In this document: positions 1-6,285 of the stretch, one piece after another
How the letters are laid out: each line of letters starts with the position of its first letter
Numbering within the stretch: the first letter of the stretch is position 1
DNA from: a virus
Length of the DNA stretch: 20,619 bases
Reading direction: 5' to 3' (one strand)
Virus record (IMG/VR): IMGVR_UViG_3300022842_000794
Location: 1 to 20,619 of that record
Program-made: the position numbers and the translations under genes
Notes under the pieces: model-generated
The model's input: the letters and a program-made list of their open reading frames with translations, nothing else
Database searches by the model: none
Told to the model about the DNA's origin: nothing

Positions 1-31
1 TTAACCATTGATATACGTAGAAGTGATTCAT
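1..31 (-). CDS. 5' end of a gene cut by the window edge, possible GIY-YIG-type protein
   Basis: An ATG at 31-29 on the minus strand follows the stop of the upstream gene after one base (TAATATG). It opens a frame reading MNHFYVYQWL before the window ends. This opening resembles the first strand of phage GIY-YIG nuclease-like proteins, which often begin with FYVY or YVYEYL and continue to a YVGKG motif, but the diagnostic part lies outside the window. Ten residues cannot establish the family. The tight spacing behind the upstream gene is the main support for a real start. Confidence 0.35.
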   Translation of the reverse strand, partial: MNHFYVYQWL

Positions 32-32
32 A

Positions 33-506
33 TTATTGATATTCCACAAATCCAGGATTTGCGAGCGCCGGACACTCTGGGTTGATTTCTGATTTCAATG
101 TTGCTTTCAATTCTGCTTCAGTGTGTTCTGCACCTGATGCCAGTTCGATACATCTCGCGGCGTTCTTGCCACCTTTGTTTATAATTCTTTCAATGGCTTC
201 TGTTCTTTCAATGGCCAGTTTGCCCACGTCACGTTTGCCCTTGTTGAATCTCTTGTCTAGGTCCTGTAGGTCTTTCTTGAATGTGTTGATCAACACGTTC
301 AGTTTCTTGTTGCTTTCCAAAATGGCAGTGAAGTCCGCCTTCTGCTGTTCTAACACCTTCTTCTGTGATTCTATGGATTGTTCCAACTTCAATTGGTTGG
401 CCTTGAGTGTGGCGTTGTCCGCACGTAATTTCATCACGTACACTCCTGCACCTGCTATTCCAACAATCATCATGATGGCAATGGCCATTTTAATCTGTGT
501 AAACAT
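33..506 (-). CDS. Membrane-anchored coiled-coil protein, candidate inner-membrane spanin (Rz-like)
   Basis: This 157-residue protein has a short N-terminal segment, one hydrophobic helix at about residues 7-26, and then a long charged heptad-like stretch (about 28-105) rich in Lys, Glu and Gln. The C-terminal region carries two cysteines (C119, C144) and ends in a Pro-containing tail. An N-terminal anchor with a long periplasmic coiled coil is the architecture of i-spanins, which help disrupt the outer membrane at the end of lysis. I recognise no specific family, and no separate o-spanin lipoprotein is visible here. A TATAAATA late-promoter-like octamer lies 24 bases upstream, so expression is probably late. 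A membrane-tethered structural or assembly protein would also fit. Confidence 0.6.
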   Translation of the reverse strand: MFTQIKMAIAIMMIVGIAGAGVYVMKLRADNATLKANQLKLEQSIESQKKVLEQQKADFTAILESNKKLNVLINTFKKDLQDLDKRFNKGKRDVGKLAIERTEAIERIINKGGKNAARCIELASGAEHTEAELKATLKSEINPECPALANPGFVEYQ

Positions 507-516
507 ATTTTGTTCT

Positions 517-544
517 TTGCGTTATAAATTATTTATAGTATAAT
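517..544 (+). promoter_or_regulatory. Sigma70-like promoter candidate for the sugar cassette
   Basis: A perfect TATAAT -10 hexamer lies at 539-544. A weak -35 (TTGCGT, 517-522) sits 16 bases upstream. Transcription would begin near 551 and read into the epimerase gene at 564. It overlaps the oppositely oriented late promoter octamer, so the two transcription units share a compact divergent promoter region. The -35 is poor and the region is AT-rich. Confidence 0.45.
530..537 (-). promoter_or_regulatory. T4-type late promoter octamer TATAAATA
   Basis: On the minus strand this reads TATAAATA, an exact match to the T4 late promoter core recognised by the gp55/gp33/clamp-dependent polymerase. It lies 24 bases before the ATG of the candidate spanin gene, at a sensible distance for a short leader. 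The region is AT-rich, so a chance match is possible. Confidence 0.6.
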
Positions 545-563
545 ATTATATGTAAATATAAAA

Positions 564-1448
564 ATGAAGTATTTGGTAACAGGATCAGCAGGATTTATTG
601 GTAAACATCTGGTTAGATCTATATTAAAGTTAGGTCACACAGTTTATAGCATTGATAAAAATCCAATTGGAATCAAACATACTAATTTAAAACATACCAC
701 AAAGGATTTAACAAAAATGACTGTTTTTCCTAAAGTTGATGTTGTATTACACCTAGCAGGACATAACGGAACTAGATTTTTTTATGAGAAACCAATACAG
801 GTTATTGATGATAACTTGAACTCTACTTTAAATCTTATAAAATTTTATACTAAAAATAAATGTAAACTTTTTGTCTATGCCGGAAGTCCCGAATCAATAG
901 CAGGAACAACAGATTATTTTAAAATGCCATTACCAACAAAAGAAAATTATCCAGTGGTTATTGATGACATACAAAATGCTCGATGGAGTTATGCTACCAG
1001 TAAAGCATTATCTGAATTATTAGTGGCAAATGCAAAACTTGATTATTGTGTGATAAGATATCATAATGTATATGGTCAAGGACAGGTAGAACATTTTATA
1101 CCGGACTTTATAAAGAATTGTCGTAACGAAAAATTTGTACTAAAAGGATATAACAATACACGATCTTTTATGTATATTGATGATGCCATAGAAGCCACAC
1201 TTAAAATAATTTCTAATAAAAAATGCAAAGGAGAAATTATAAATGTTGGTACAAGTAACGAAATAAAAATAATTGATGTGGCAAAAAAAATACTTAAAAT
1301 ACTTGGAAAAAATAAAAAATTAAAATTGTTGCCTGCACCAATAGGTAGTGTAACAAGACGATGTCCTGATCTAAAAAAACTTAAAAATATTTTTAAATTT
1401 AAAAGCAAAATAAGTCTCGATAACGGATTAAAGAAGGTTTGTATATGA
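564..1448 (+). CDS. NAD-dependent epimerase/dehydratase (extended SDR family)
   Basis: This 294-residue protein belongs to the extended short-chain dehydrogenase/reductase family acting on nucleotide sugars. It opens with a Rossmann glycine motif, GSAGFIG (7-13), has a Ser in AGSPES (near 108), and carries the catalytic YxxxK pair as Y143-K147 in WSYATSK. The segment RYHNVYGQGQ matches the substrate-side region of UDP-glucose 4-epimerase and dehydratase homologues. The exact sugar and reaction (4-epimerase, 4,6-dehydratase or decarboxylase) cannot be read from sequence. It is the first gene of a plus-strand cassette, and its stop overlaps the next gene's ATG by four bases (ATGA). It probably supplies a modified nucleotide sugar for glycan remodelling during infection. 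The gene looks even more AT-rich than the minus-strand genes around it. Confidence 0.85.
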   Translation: MKYLVTGSAGFIGKHLVRSILKLGHTVYSIDKNPIGIKHTNLKHTTKDLTKMTVFPKVDVVLHLAGHNGTRFFYEKPIQVIDDNLNSTLNLIKFYTKNKCKLFVYAGSPESIAGTTDYFKMPLPTKENYPVVIDDIQNARWSYATSKALSELLVANAKLDYCVIRYHNVYGQGQVEHFIPDFIKNCRNEKFVLKGYNNTRSFMYIDDAIEATLKIISNKKCKGEIINVGTSNEIKIIDVAKKILKILGKNKKLKLLPAPIGSVTRRCPDLKKLKNIFKFKSKISLDNGLKKVCI

Positions 1449-2242
1449 AGATAGGTATAATAGGACTAGGAGTTGTAGGAAATGCTAACAAGATAGGATT
1501 TGAATTGTTGAATCATGAAGTGGTAGTACACGATTTAAAACATAATACAAAATTTGATAAGTTACTTCAAACAGAAATAATTTTTATTTGTTTGCCAACT
1601 GATCCAAAAAACAGAGAGGAATGTTTTACAACACATATTGAGGAATATGTTGAATTATTAAACAAAAAATCATATGTTGGAATAATTGTTATAAGATCAA
1701 CTGTGTATCCGGGATTTACACAAAAAATGATAGATCTTTATTCTAATTTAAAAATTTGTAATAGTCCTGAATTTCTTAAAGAAAGAGCATCGGTAGAGGA
1801 CTTCATGAATCAAAACTTACTAGTAGTTGGTACAAACGACAAATGGATATACAACAAAGTGGTCGAAGTTCATGGAACTTATCCAAAACAAATAGATCAA
1901 TTGTTGCCTGTGGAAACTGAAATTTTGAAATATTATGCTAATACGTTTGCCGGTTTGCGGGTGGTCTTTGCAAACATTTTTTATGAAATTTGTAACAAGT
2001 TTGATGCCAATTATACGGAAATAAAGAAATCGTATATTAAAACAAAAAATACAACAGATTTTTATTTAGATGTGAATAAAAATTTAAGAGGATATGCAGG
2101 AACTTGTTTACCAAAAGACATCAACTTTATAAGTTCTTTTCTTAAAAAATTAGATCTTGATTACACACTGTTAGATAGCATAGTTAAAGATAATGACAAA
2201 TTTGAAGCTACATCACCAAAAGGAATGCGTAAATCAAAATGA
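1445..2242 (+). CDS. UDP-glucose/GDP-mannose dehydrogenase-like protein lacking the C-terminal domain
   Basis: The first ATG is at 1445, overlapping the epimerase stop as ATGA; an in-frame TTG at 1439 is possible but less convincing. From the ATG the product is 265 residues. It shows an NAD-binding motif GLGVVG (7-12), the family segment PEFLKE (108-113), and the catalytic cysteine in GYAGTCLPKD (Cys about 221). Full-length enzymes of this family are roughly 390-450 residues and carry a further C-terminal Rossmann-like domain that binds the UDP part. Here the frame stops about 45 residues after the active Cys. The NAD domain and central helical domain are therefore kept and the nucleotide-sugar domain is missing. 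It could be a minimal dehydrogenase, a partner of another protein, or a decayed gene, though the frame is intact and coupled to both neighbours. Confidence 0.8.
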   Translation: MKIGIIGLGVVGNANKIGFELLNHEVVVHDLKHNTKFDKLLQTEIIFICLPTDPKNREECFTTHIEEYVELLNKKSYVGIIVIRSTVYPGFTQKMIDLYSNLKICNSPEFLKERASVEDFMNQNLLVVGTNDKWIYNKVVEVHGTYPKQIDQLLPVETEILKYYANTFAGLRVVFANIFYEICNKFDANYTEIKKSYIKTKNTTDFYLDVNKNLRGYAGTCLPKDINFISSFLKKLDLDYTLLDSIVKDNDKFEATSPKGMRKSK

Positions 2243-2733
2243 TATTGCAAGGCAAAGTACCTATAACATGGAGTGGCCAAGATTATGAAGATGTATTATA
2301 TAAAAGTCATCCCAATCCGTACCGAGGTTTTGATGCATCAGCACAAATAAAACAAAATAGTAACTTGAAATTAGATGTGCATATTTGTTACGATGTAAAT
2401 CAAAATATTAAAAAGTGTTTAGAACAATTTAAATTAAACAATGTAGCGATACAGTTACAAAAATATTTGCCGGGAGACTATTTGCCATTTCATAAAGACA
2501 CATATGCCACTTATAAAAAACATTACGATATAAAAGATACAGACACAGTTGTGAGAATAATAGTGTTCTTACATGACCAAACCCCCGGACAACAGTTATG
2601 GATAGATGATAAAATGTATTATGGAAATTGTGGAAGTTATTTTGGGTGGACAAACAACACAGAACACATGGCGGCAAACCTAAGCTCTCAGCCAAGATAC
2701 AATTTACAAATAACCGGTACTTCTACTTTTTAA
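2239..2733 (+). CDS. 2-oxoglutarate/Fe(II)-dependent oxygenase-like protein
   Basis: This 164-residue protein has the signature of the double-stranded beta-helix oxygenases. An HxD pair (H85, D87) lies in LPFHKDTYATY, a distal histidine (H143) in NTEHMAAN, and a basic residue ten positions later (R153) could bind 2-oxoglutarate. These enzymes couple decarboxylation of 2-oxoglutarate to hydroxylation of proteins, small molecules or nucleic acids; the substrate is unknown. The start overlaps the preceding stop (ATGA), so the three plus-strand genes are probably translated as one operon. The gene ends 11 bases inside the oppositely oriented aminotransferase gene. Such small oxygenases are frequent in T4-like marine phages. 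Confidence 0.75.
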   Translation: MILQGKVPITWSGQDYEDVLYKSHPNPYRGFDASAQIKQNSNLKLDVHICYDVNQNIKKCLEQFKLNNVAIQLQKYLPGDYLPFHKDTYATYKKHYDIKDTDTVVRIIVFLHDQTPGQQLWIDDKMYYGNCGSYFGWTNNTEHMAANLSSQPRYNLQITGTSTF

Positions 2734-3316
2734 AAAGATTTATATTTCGACAATCGTGATACTGTATTTTTGCAGGTACAAAATTCTTTTTCTTTGAATA
2801 CTCTTTTAAAAGTTTACTACAATTAATGGCGTGTTCTATTGGCATATTATAATGGAACCCGAGACTCCAGTGTTCTTGTTCACTAGTGCTCAACGGTAAT
2901 AGTCTACCATCAGACGACATTTTCTTTAGTGCTTCGTACCATTCTTTGTTGTCAGTAAGTATTGCTCCTCCTCGTTTGTTGTCCAAGGGTTTACCGTTTC
3001 CAAAACTTAAACATTGTAATTGTCCTTTTTTATACATATTTGGTTTAAGCAACCTGGCACTATCCCATATAGGAGTATTTTTTATATTATACTCGCCGGT
3101 CCATTCATCATCGTTTAATTCAAATTTAATATCAAGTTTTAGATATAACATAGGTACACTCACATATGTGAATGCAGTACTTGAAACAGATTTAGGTTCA
3201 AGAAGTCTTAAACATAGTTCTATGGCATGAGTACAACAATCAGTTGCTATAACATATGGTGATCCAGTGAAATCTGCAAGTTGTTTTTCAAAATCAAAAA
3301 TATGTTGGTATGACAT
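2723..3316 (-). CDS. Shortened DegT/DnrJ/EryC1-type PLP aminotransferase
   Basis: This 197-residue protein keeps the recognisable core of sugar aminotransferases: a TDCCTHAIEL segment near 25-34 (normally G-T-x-A-L), an STAFTYVS segment (46-53), D85 in IWDSARLL (the Asp that contacts the pyridine nitrogen of PLP), K109 in SFGNGKPL as the likely Schiff-base lysine, RGGAI just after it, and a GFHYNMP segment (153-159). Family members are usually about 360-400 residues. Here the inter-motif distances are compressed and the C-terminal domain is missing. It could be a minimal aminotransferase, but loss of activity is equally possible. Its ATG is five bases after the stop of the 35-residue membrane protein, placing it in the operon behind the endolysin. 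Confidence 0.75.
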   Translation of the reverse strand: MSYQHIFDFEKQLADFTGSPYVIATDCCTHAIELCLRLLEPKSVSSTAFTYVSVPMLYLKLDIKFELNDDEWTGEYNIKNTPIWDSARLLKPNMYKKGQLQCLSFGNGKPLDNKRGGAILTDNKEWYEALKKMSSDGRLLPLSTSEQEHWSLGFHYNMPIEHAINCSKLLKEYSKKKNFVPAKIQYHDCRNINLFKK

Positions 3317-3321
3317 TTAAC

Positions 3322-3429
3322 TTATTTGATTTTTTTAAGATTTTTTGTCTTCTGTCCTAAACTATATCCTAGACCAAATGCTATTGCTAACATTCCTCCT
3401 ATCAACAATGTGTGCCATAATAAAAACAT
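3322..3429 (-). CDS. 35-residue single-pass membrane protein beside the endolysin, holin candidate
   Basis: This small frame starts at ATG 3429-3427, overlapping the endolysin stop by one base (TAATG), and ends at 3322, five bases before the aminotransferase ATG. The 35 residues are about 24 mostly hydrophobic residues (MFLLWHTLLIGGMLAIAFGL is the first 20) followed by a very basic tail (QKTKNLKKIK). That is a one-helix membrane protein with a cytoplasmic positive tail. The coupling to the endolysin, the intact frame and the strong hydrophobic/basic partition argue for a real gene. A position next to the peptidase makes a small holin or holin partner attractive, but the sequence does not show pore formation. 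Confidence 0.65.
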   Translation of the reverse strand: MFLLWHTLLIGGMLAIAFGLGYSLGQKTKNLKKIK

Positions 3430-3893
3430 TATTGAATCAATTCCGGCTTGTAGACAGTTTTACCATTTTCTTTCATGGCAGTCAGTGATTGCTTACGATT
3501 GCCTTCTGATTTATAACTGACGTGTACCCAACCTGAATCAGGTATGCCTGGTGTGTAGAATTCTAAGATGAGTTGATCGAAGTCTAGGTTGTCTTCTATC
3601 CATTTGGCCACGTCATAGTTGCCTGTGCCTGGACACTCTATGTCCACTGCCTCACCTTTGCAGTGTTGTGAGTTGCTTGAACCACCTACTGCTTCGTTCA
3701 GTGCTGGTCCTCTGTATCCTGAGTTGATGACAGTGACACCAAAGTTCTCTCTGACTTTTTGCACAACATTCTCAAACAGTTCTTTTGCGTTTGCTAGATG
3801 TTCTTCGCCTGGAGTGTTATCAAGACCTTTTCTTGTGGCTGTCTGACTTTTTGTGAATTCTGCTAGTGTGAAGTTTGTGCTTAATCTTGTCAT
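3429..3893 (-). CDS. M15-family peptidase, putative endolysin
   Basis: This 154-residue protein matches the peptidase M15 (D-Ala-D-Ala carboxypeptidase / L-Ala-D-Glu endopeptidase) fold. The zinc motif appears as H77 and D84 in SQHCKGEAVDI, with the third ligand H124 in GWVHVS. The upstream segment NSGYRGPALNEAVGGSSNSQ is typical of the M15_3 group used as phage lysins and as tail or cell-wall peptidases. It would cut peptide crosslinks in host peptidoglycan. No signal peptide is visible, so release would need a holin, and a tiny membrane protein overlaps its stop codon. The N terminus, LSTNFTLAEFTKS, is the usual opening of this family, supporting the chosen start. Confidence 0.85.
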   Translation of the reverse strand: MTRLSTNFTLAEFTKSQTATRKGLDNTPGEEHLANAKELFENVVQKVRENFGVTVINSGYRGPALNEAVGGSSNSQHCKGEAVDIECPGTGNYDVAKWIEDNLDFDQLILEFYTPGIPDSGWVHVSYKSEGNRKQSLTAMKENGKTVYKPELIQ

Positions 3894-3901
3894 AATGTTT
3901 C

Positions 3902-4648
3902 TTACCAGTTGTGTTTACTTATAACAGCACTCTGTCCGCCTTTAGTAAAAACGAATTTATTCTCAAAGGTTTTGGTAATATGATATGGTCCAAAATATTT
4001 TGTAAGATACATACACTCAGACATTGACTGTTCGTCGAGCTTAAATGCTTTTGATTCTTTTAAGACCTGTGATGTTGAACCAAACGTATGTAGTTCAAAC
4101 TGCAAAGGATTTGCGTTTAGTTTTTTAACTTCAAATATATTATTTTCTAATTTAAATTCTAAGATCTTAAACTTGTCAAAGAAGCTATGCACTTCACCTA
4201 AACGGAGTTGATTAACTTTACTATTATAAGCAATCGATGTTCTAGGTAAAACGTTTGCTAAATTTTCTCTTGATGCTAAAAAAGGTTTATTTCTTTTGTG
4301 ATAGGTAAATTCAAAATTTTCAATATTAGTTAATTTACTTAGGTCGTCCAAAAATTCTTTTATGTATGAGTCTAGCTTTTCTTCTCTAGGAAATTCAATA
4401 AACACTCTGTACTGGCCGTCGTCCATTGTTCCCGGAGTTGCATCAGCATCTAGAACTTTTGTGTATCCTTTTTCGGCAAATCTTTCTAAATCTTTTGCTC
4501 CCTCGGCGTTAGAACAAACAAAAGCCAAGACACAAACATCTTTGTCTTCGCCCATTTTTGATTTAAATTGATCTACTGAGAATCGTTTTTCAACTATACC
4601 CTCAAGGTCGCCTGATCGTAGGCCTTCATTAAGTTGTTTCATTTTCAT
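3902..4648 (-). CDS. Unrecognised conserved-looking phage protein (248 residues)
   Basis: I cannot name a domain. The first half (about 15-110) reads as a compact alpha/beta unit with ordered hydrophobic strands, such as VCVLAFVC and YRVFIEF. The second half contains many aromatic residues and ends in AVISKHNW. I see no catalytic motif, signal peptide or membrane helix. The general look recalls a protein family found in T4-like marine phage genomes, but I am working from memory only. It overlaps the preceding gene by 20 bases, so the two are probably translated together and may act together. The start could be M1 or M3 (4648 or 4642). Confidence 0.75.
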   Translation of the reverse strand: MKMKQLNEGLRSGDLEGIVEKRFSVDQFKSKMGEDKDVCVLAFVCSNAEGAKDLERFAEKGYTKVLDADATPGTMDDGQYRVFIEFPREEKLDSYIKEFLDDLSKLTNIENFEFTYHKRNKPFLASRENLANVLPRTSIAYNSKVNQLRLGEVHSFFDKFKILEFKLENNIFEVKKLNANPLQFELHTFGSTSQVLKESKAFKLDEQSMSECMYLTKYFGPYHITKTFENKFVFTKGGQSAVISKHNW

Positions 4649-5156
4649 CTGTATCTAAAACTGTTTCATCTGTGTCAAATTTCTTTTGAATTTTATTTTC
4701 AACCCCGTTTTTAAAACTAGCTGTTAAACTTTTTGGCATACGTATTTCTACTATCCATATATCATGAGAATCAATTTTACCTTTTACTGTTCCTGGTCTG
4801 TAATCCTCTGGAGATTTAATTTCTCTAGGTTTGAACAATTCGTCTCTCTTATAGAAAACTTTGCAATCTCTGTCAGTTAATCTTTTTCCTCCTGAAGGAT
4901 CTGGCATCTTATCGCTAGGCCACATAAATGAACAAGTGACAAAATGTCTCGAATCAATTGGGCCAGAAACTAGTTCTCCGTCTTCCCAATTTTTAAAAAC
5001 ATATACATCTAACTCATCTAACACTCTTTCAAAATCTTTTAAAGAGTCAAGTGCCGGTGAAATACCGTATAGACCTTGTGTATTTTTGATGATATCTAAA
5101 ACGTCAAGCATTGTCGTATATTTAGCAGTGATAATTGGCTTGTGATATATGTACAT
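4629..5156 (-). CDS. Unrecognised conserved-looking phage protein (175 residues), start uncertain
   Basis: This soluble protein has a central segment rich in aromatic and acidic residues (FKNWEDGELVSGP, then FVTCSFMWP and KMPDPSGGKRL), a basic RPGTVKGKI stretch, and an acidic C-terminal tail (DTDETVLDTDENETT). No enzyme motif is visible. The first ATG gives 175 residues. The Met at residue 16 (5111), opening MLDVLDIIKNTQ, is an equally reasonable start, because neither has a clear Shine-Dalgarno sequence and the first 15 residues look less constrained. It precedes and overlaps the 248-residue protein. A virion or assembly role is possible but not shown. Confidence 0.7.
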   Translation of the reverse strand: MYIYHKPIITAKYTTMLDVLDIIKNTQGLYGISPALDSLKDFERVLDELDVYVFKNWEDGELVSGPIDSRHFVTCSFMWPSDKMPDPSGGKRLTDRDCKVFYKRDELFKPREIKSPEDYRPGTVKGKIDSHDIWIVEIRMPKSLTASFKNGVENKIQKKFDTDETVLDTDENETT

Positions 5157-5192
5157 ATATTAACCATGGTAAAATATTAAATACTTTTACAA

Positions 5193-5378
5193 ATGTCTCA
5201 TAAACAAAGACACATTAAATCACAATCAATCACAACCTACGAGGAACCCTATGTTATATCAAAGCCTACAACTGCGGCCTTTATTTCAGAGAAAATTATG
5301 GAAACTAATGAGGAAAAAGACTGTGTACGACAAGCGAGTGAAGTTGTACACAATGAATCAAAATTGGTTAAAGATTAG
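5193..5378 (+). CDS. Small hydrophilic frame, 61 residues, coding status doubtful
   Basis: This frame begins at the first ATG of a plus-strand gap between a divergent and a convergent minus-strand gene. The product is hydrophilic, with an acidic middle, and matches no family I know. There is no Shine-Dalgarno sequence before the ATG. It overlaps the 72-residue frame at 5251-5469 over most of its length, so either only one is real or the two overlap in different frames. Confidence 0.35.
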   Translation: MSHKQRHIKSQSITTYEEPYVISKPTTAAFISEKIMETNEEKDCVRQASEVVHNESKLVKD

Positions 5379-5469
5379 AAAACAGAAGGATAGACGTAGG
5401 CGTAGAATATTGACTAGATTATGGAAAGCAAAACAGTTGGCTATGCTTCAACGTATGTATAGGTGTTAA
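5251..5469 (+). CDS. Small very basic protein, 72 residues
   Basis: The ATG at 5251 follows CGAGGA (about 5240-5245) with good Shine-Dalgarno spacing, unlike the overlapping frame that starts upstream at 5193. The product is strongly basic, with KIRKQKDRRRRRILTRLWK in its second half, as in small nucleic-acid-binding proteins. The frame fills the gap exactly: its TAA shares bases with the TTA stop of the convergent gene at 5466. No known domain is visible. Nucleic-acid or anionic-surface binding is an inference from charge only. Confidence 0.45.
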   Translation: MLYQSLQLRPLFQRKLWKLMRKKTVYDKRVKLYTMNQNWLKIRKQKDRRRRRILTRLWKAKQLAMLQRMYRC

Positions 5470-6050
5470 ATTTTAGATAACCAAAGAGAGTGTGCTTGAT
5501 TGCAGAGCTGTTTGTCTAGCGATAGGCCAAGTTTTTTTGTTTCATCTAATAAATGGGTTATAAAATGTTTGCCCTCAAATAATTCATCGCCGTTGATGCT
5601 AATTATTTCATCATCAATGTGAAAACATTTTATAAAGTTTTCTTTGGTATAAAGACTTTTCATTTCATAATAAAAATAACTGTCTTTAAAAGCCGGGTAT
5701 AATTGACTCATCCTGTTATAACCTTTGCTTCTTTCCTCAGGCATTGTAATAATTACAAATTTTTTCTTTATAAGTTTAGCAAAGCCAAATCCAGAATATT
5801 CAAAAAAATGTGTTCCATAAGAACGATTCTTGCTTACAGTTTCTTTAATATCAATATTGTCTTTACTCAGCACATTGTTATCAAAATAGTGTGCCTTATT
5901 TGTAGTGTCTTTATAGTCTTCTATATTGAATCTAGACGTTAAGTTTTTGTCTGTTGAAATTAAGTTGGCTATGTGATTGCCTCCATTGCCAGGAGCAAAA
6001 ACTGTAAAGACATTATTAACTGTTGATGAATTCGTCGATGACATCTGCAT
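5466..6050 (-). CDS. Unrecognised protein, possibly sulfotransferase-like
   Basis: This 194-residue soluble protein begins with a short Ser/Thr/Asn-rich segment, followed by VFTVFAPGNGGNHIANLIS (about 15-33). That is a beta-strand, glycine-rich loop and helix, similar in layout to the phosphosulfate-binding loop of sulfotransferases. The C-terminal part, with ISINGDELFEG and then a helical region ending in AHSLWLSKI, also resembles the tail of phage sulfotransferase-like proteins. The match is weak, and I would not assign an activity. Its start overlaps the upstream small gene by 35 bases; the ATG two codons later (6044) is an alternative. Confidence 0.6.
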   Translation of the reverse strand: MQMSSTNSSTVNNVFTVFAPGNGGNHIANLISTDKNLTSRFNIEDYKDTTNKAHYFDNNVLSKDNIDIKETVSKNRSYGTHFFEYSGFGFAKLIKKKFVIITMPEERSKGYNRMSQLYPAFKDSYFYYEMKSLYTKENFIKCFHIDDEIISINGDELFEGKHFITHLLDETKKLGLSLDKQLCNQAHSLWLSKI

Positions 6051-6285
6051 ACCACTTTCTATAATGTTTGATCATATTTTTGTATGGTATATCCACTTTT
6101 TCTTTCATTGGCAATATATTTTTAATCACTTCTTCATTGACACAATCTAATATCACAGTGGCCTTACTAAATTTTCCAGATCCTACAGTTTTCTTTGATA
6201 ATTCAACAACCTCGTCAAATTTTCCATCTGGCTTAATATTATAATTTACTATAAAATATCTTTTCTTATTGTGTTTTTTACCCAT
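6016..6285 (-). CDS. Small basic protein coupled to the clamp-loader gene
   Basis: This 89-residue protein opens with GKKHNKKRYFIVNYNIKP and continues with a basic N-terminal half predicted as beta strands, then a C-terminal helix (YKNMIKHYRKWYADVIDEFI). I do not recognise a named family. Its ATG overlaps the stop of the gp44-like gene by eight bases (ATGGGTAA), implying coupled translation. In T4 the gene after 44 is 62, the small clamp-loader subunit. This product is much shorter than gp62 (187 residues in T4), and I see no similarity that would justify that name. Confidence 0.7.
   Translation of the reverse strand: MGKKHNKKRYFIVNYNIKPDGKFDEVVELSKKTVGSGKFSKATVILDCVNEEVIKNILPMKEKVDIPYKNMIKHYRKWYADVIDEFINS

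Noticed and set aside
82-543. A 153-residue plus-strand open frame opposite the candidate spanin gene
   Set aside because: The minus frame has a clean membrane anchor and coiled coil with a promoter and a well-placed downstream start. The plus frame is Ser/Leu/Phe-rich, as expected for the complement of a Lys/Glu-rich helix.
1439-1444. TTG at 1439 as start of the dehydrogenase-like gene
   Set aside because: The ATG at 1445 gives the classical MKIGIIGLG opening and an ATGA overlap with the epimerase stop, so the two extra codons are not needed.
2733-2745. The CTTTTTAAAAAG palindrome at the convergent junction near 2727-2738 as a terminator
   Set aside because: It is a short A/T palindrome with no loop and one G-C pair at each end, lying inside the coding overlap; too weak to call.
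6016-6285. Calling the gene after gp44 the small clamp-loader subunit gp62
   Set aside because: Position fits, but the protein is only 89 residues and I see no gp62-like sequence, so naming it from synteny alone would be unsafe.
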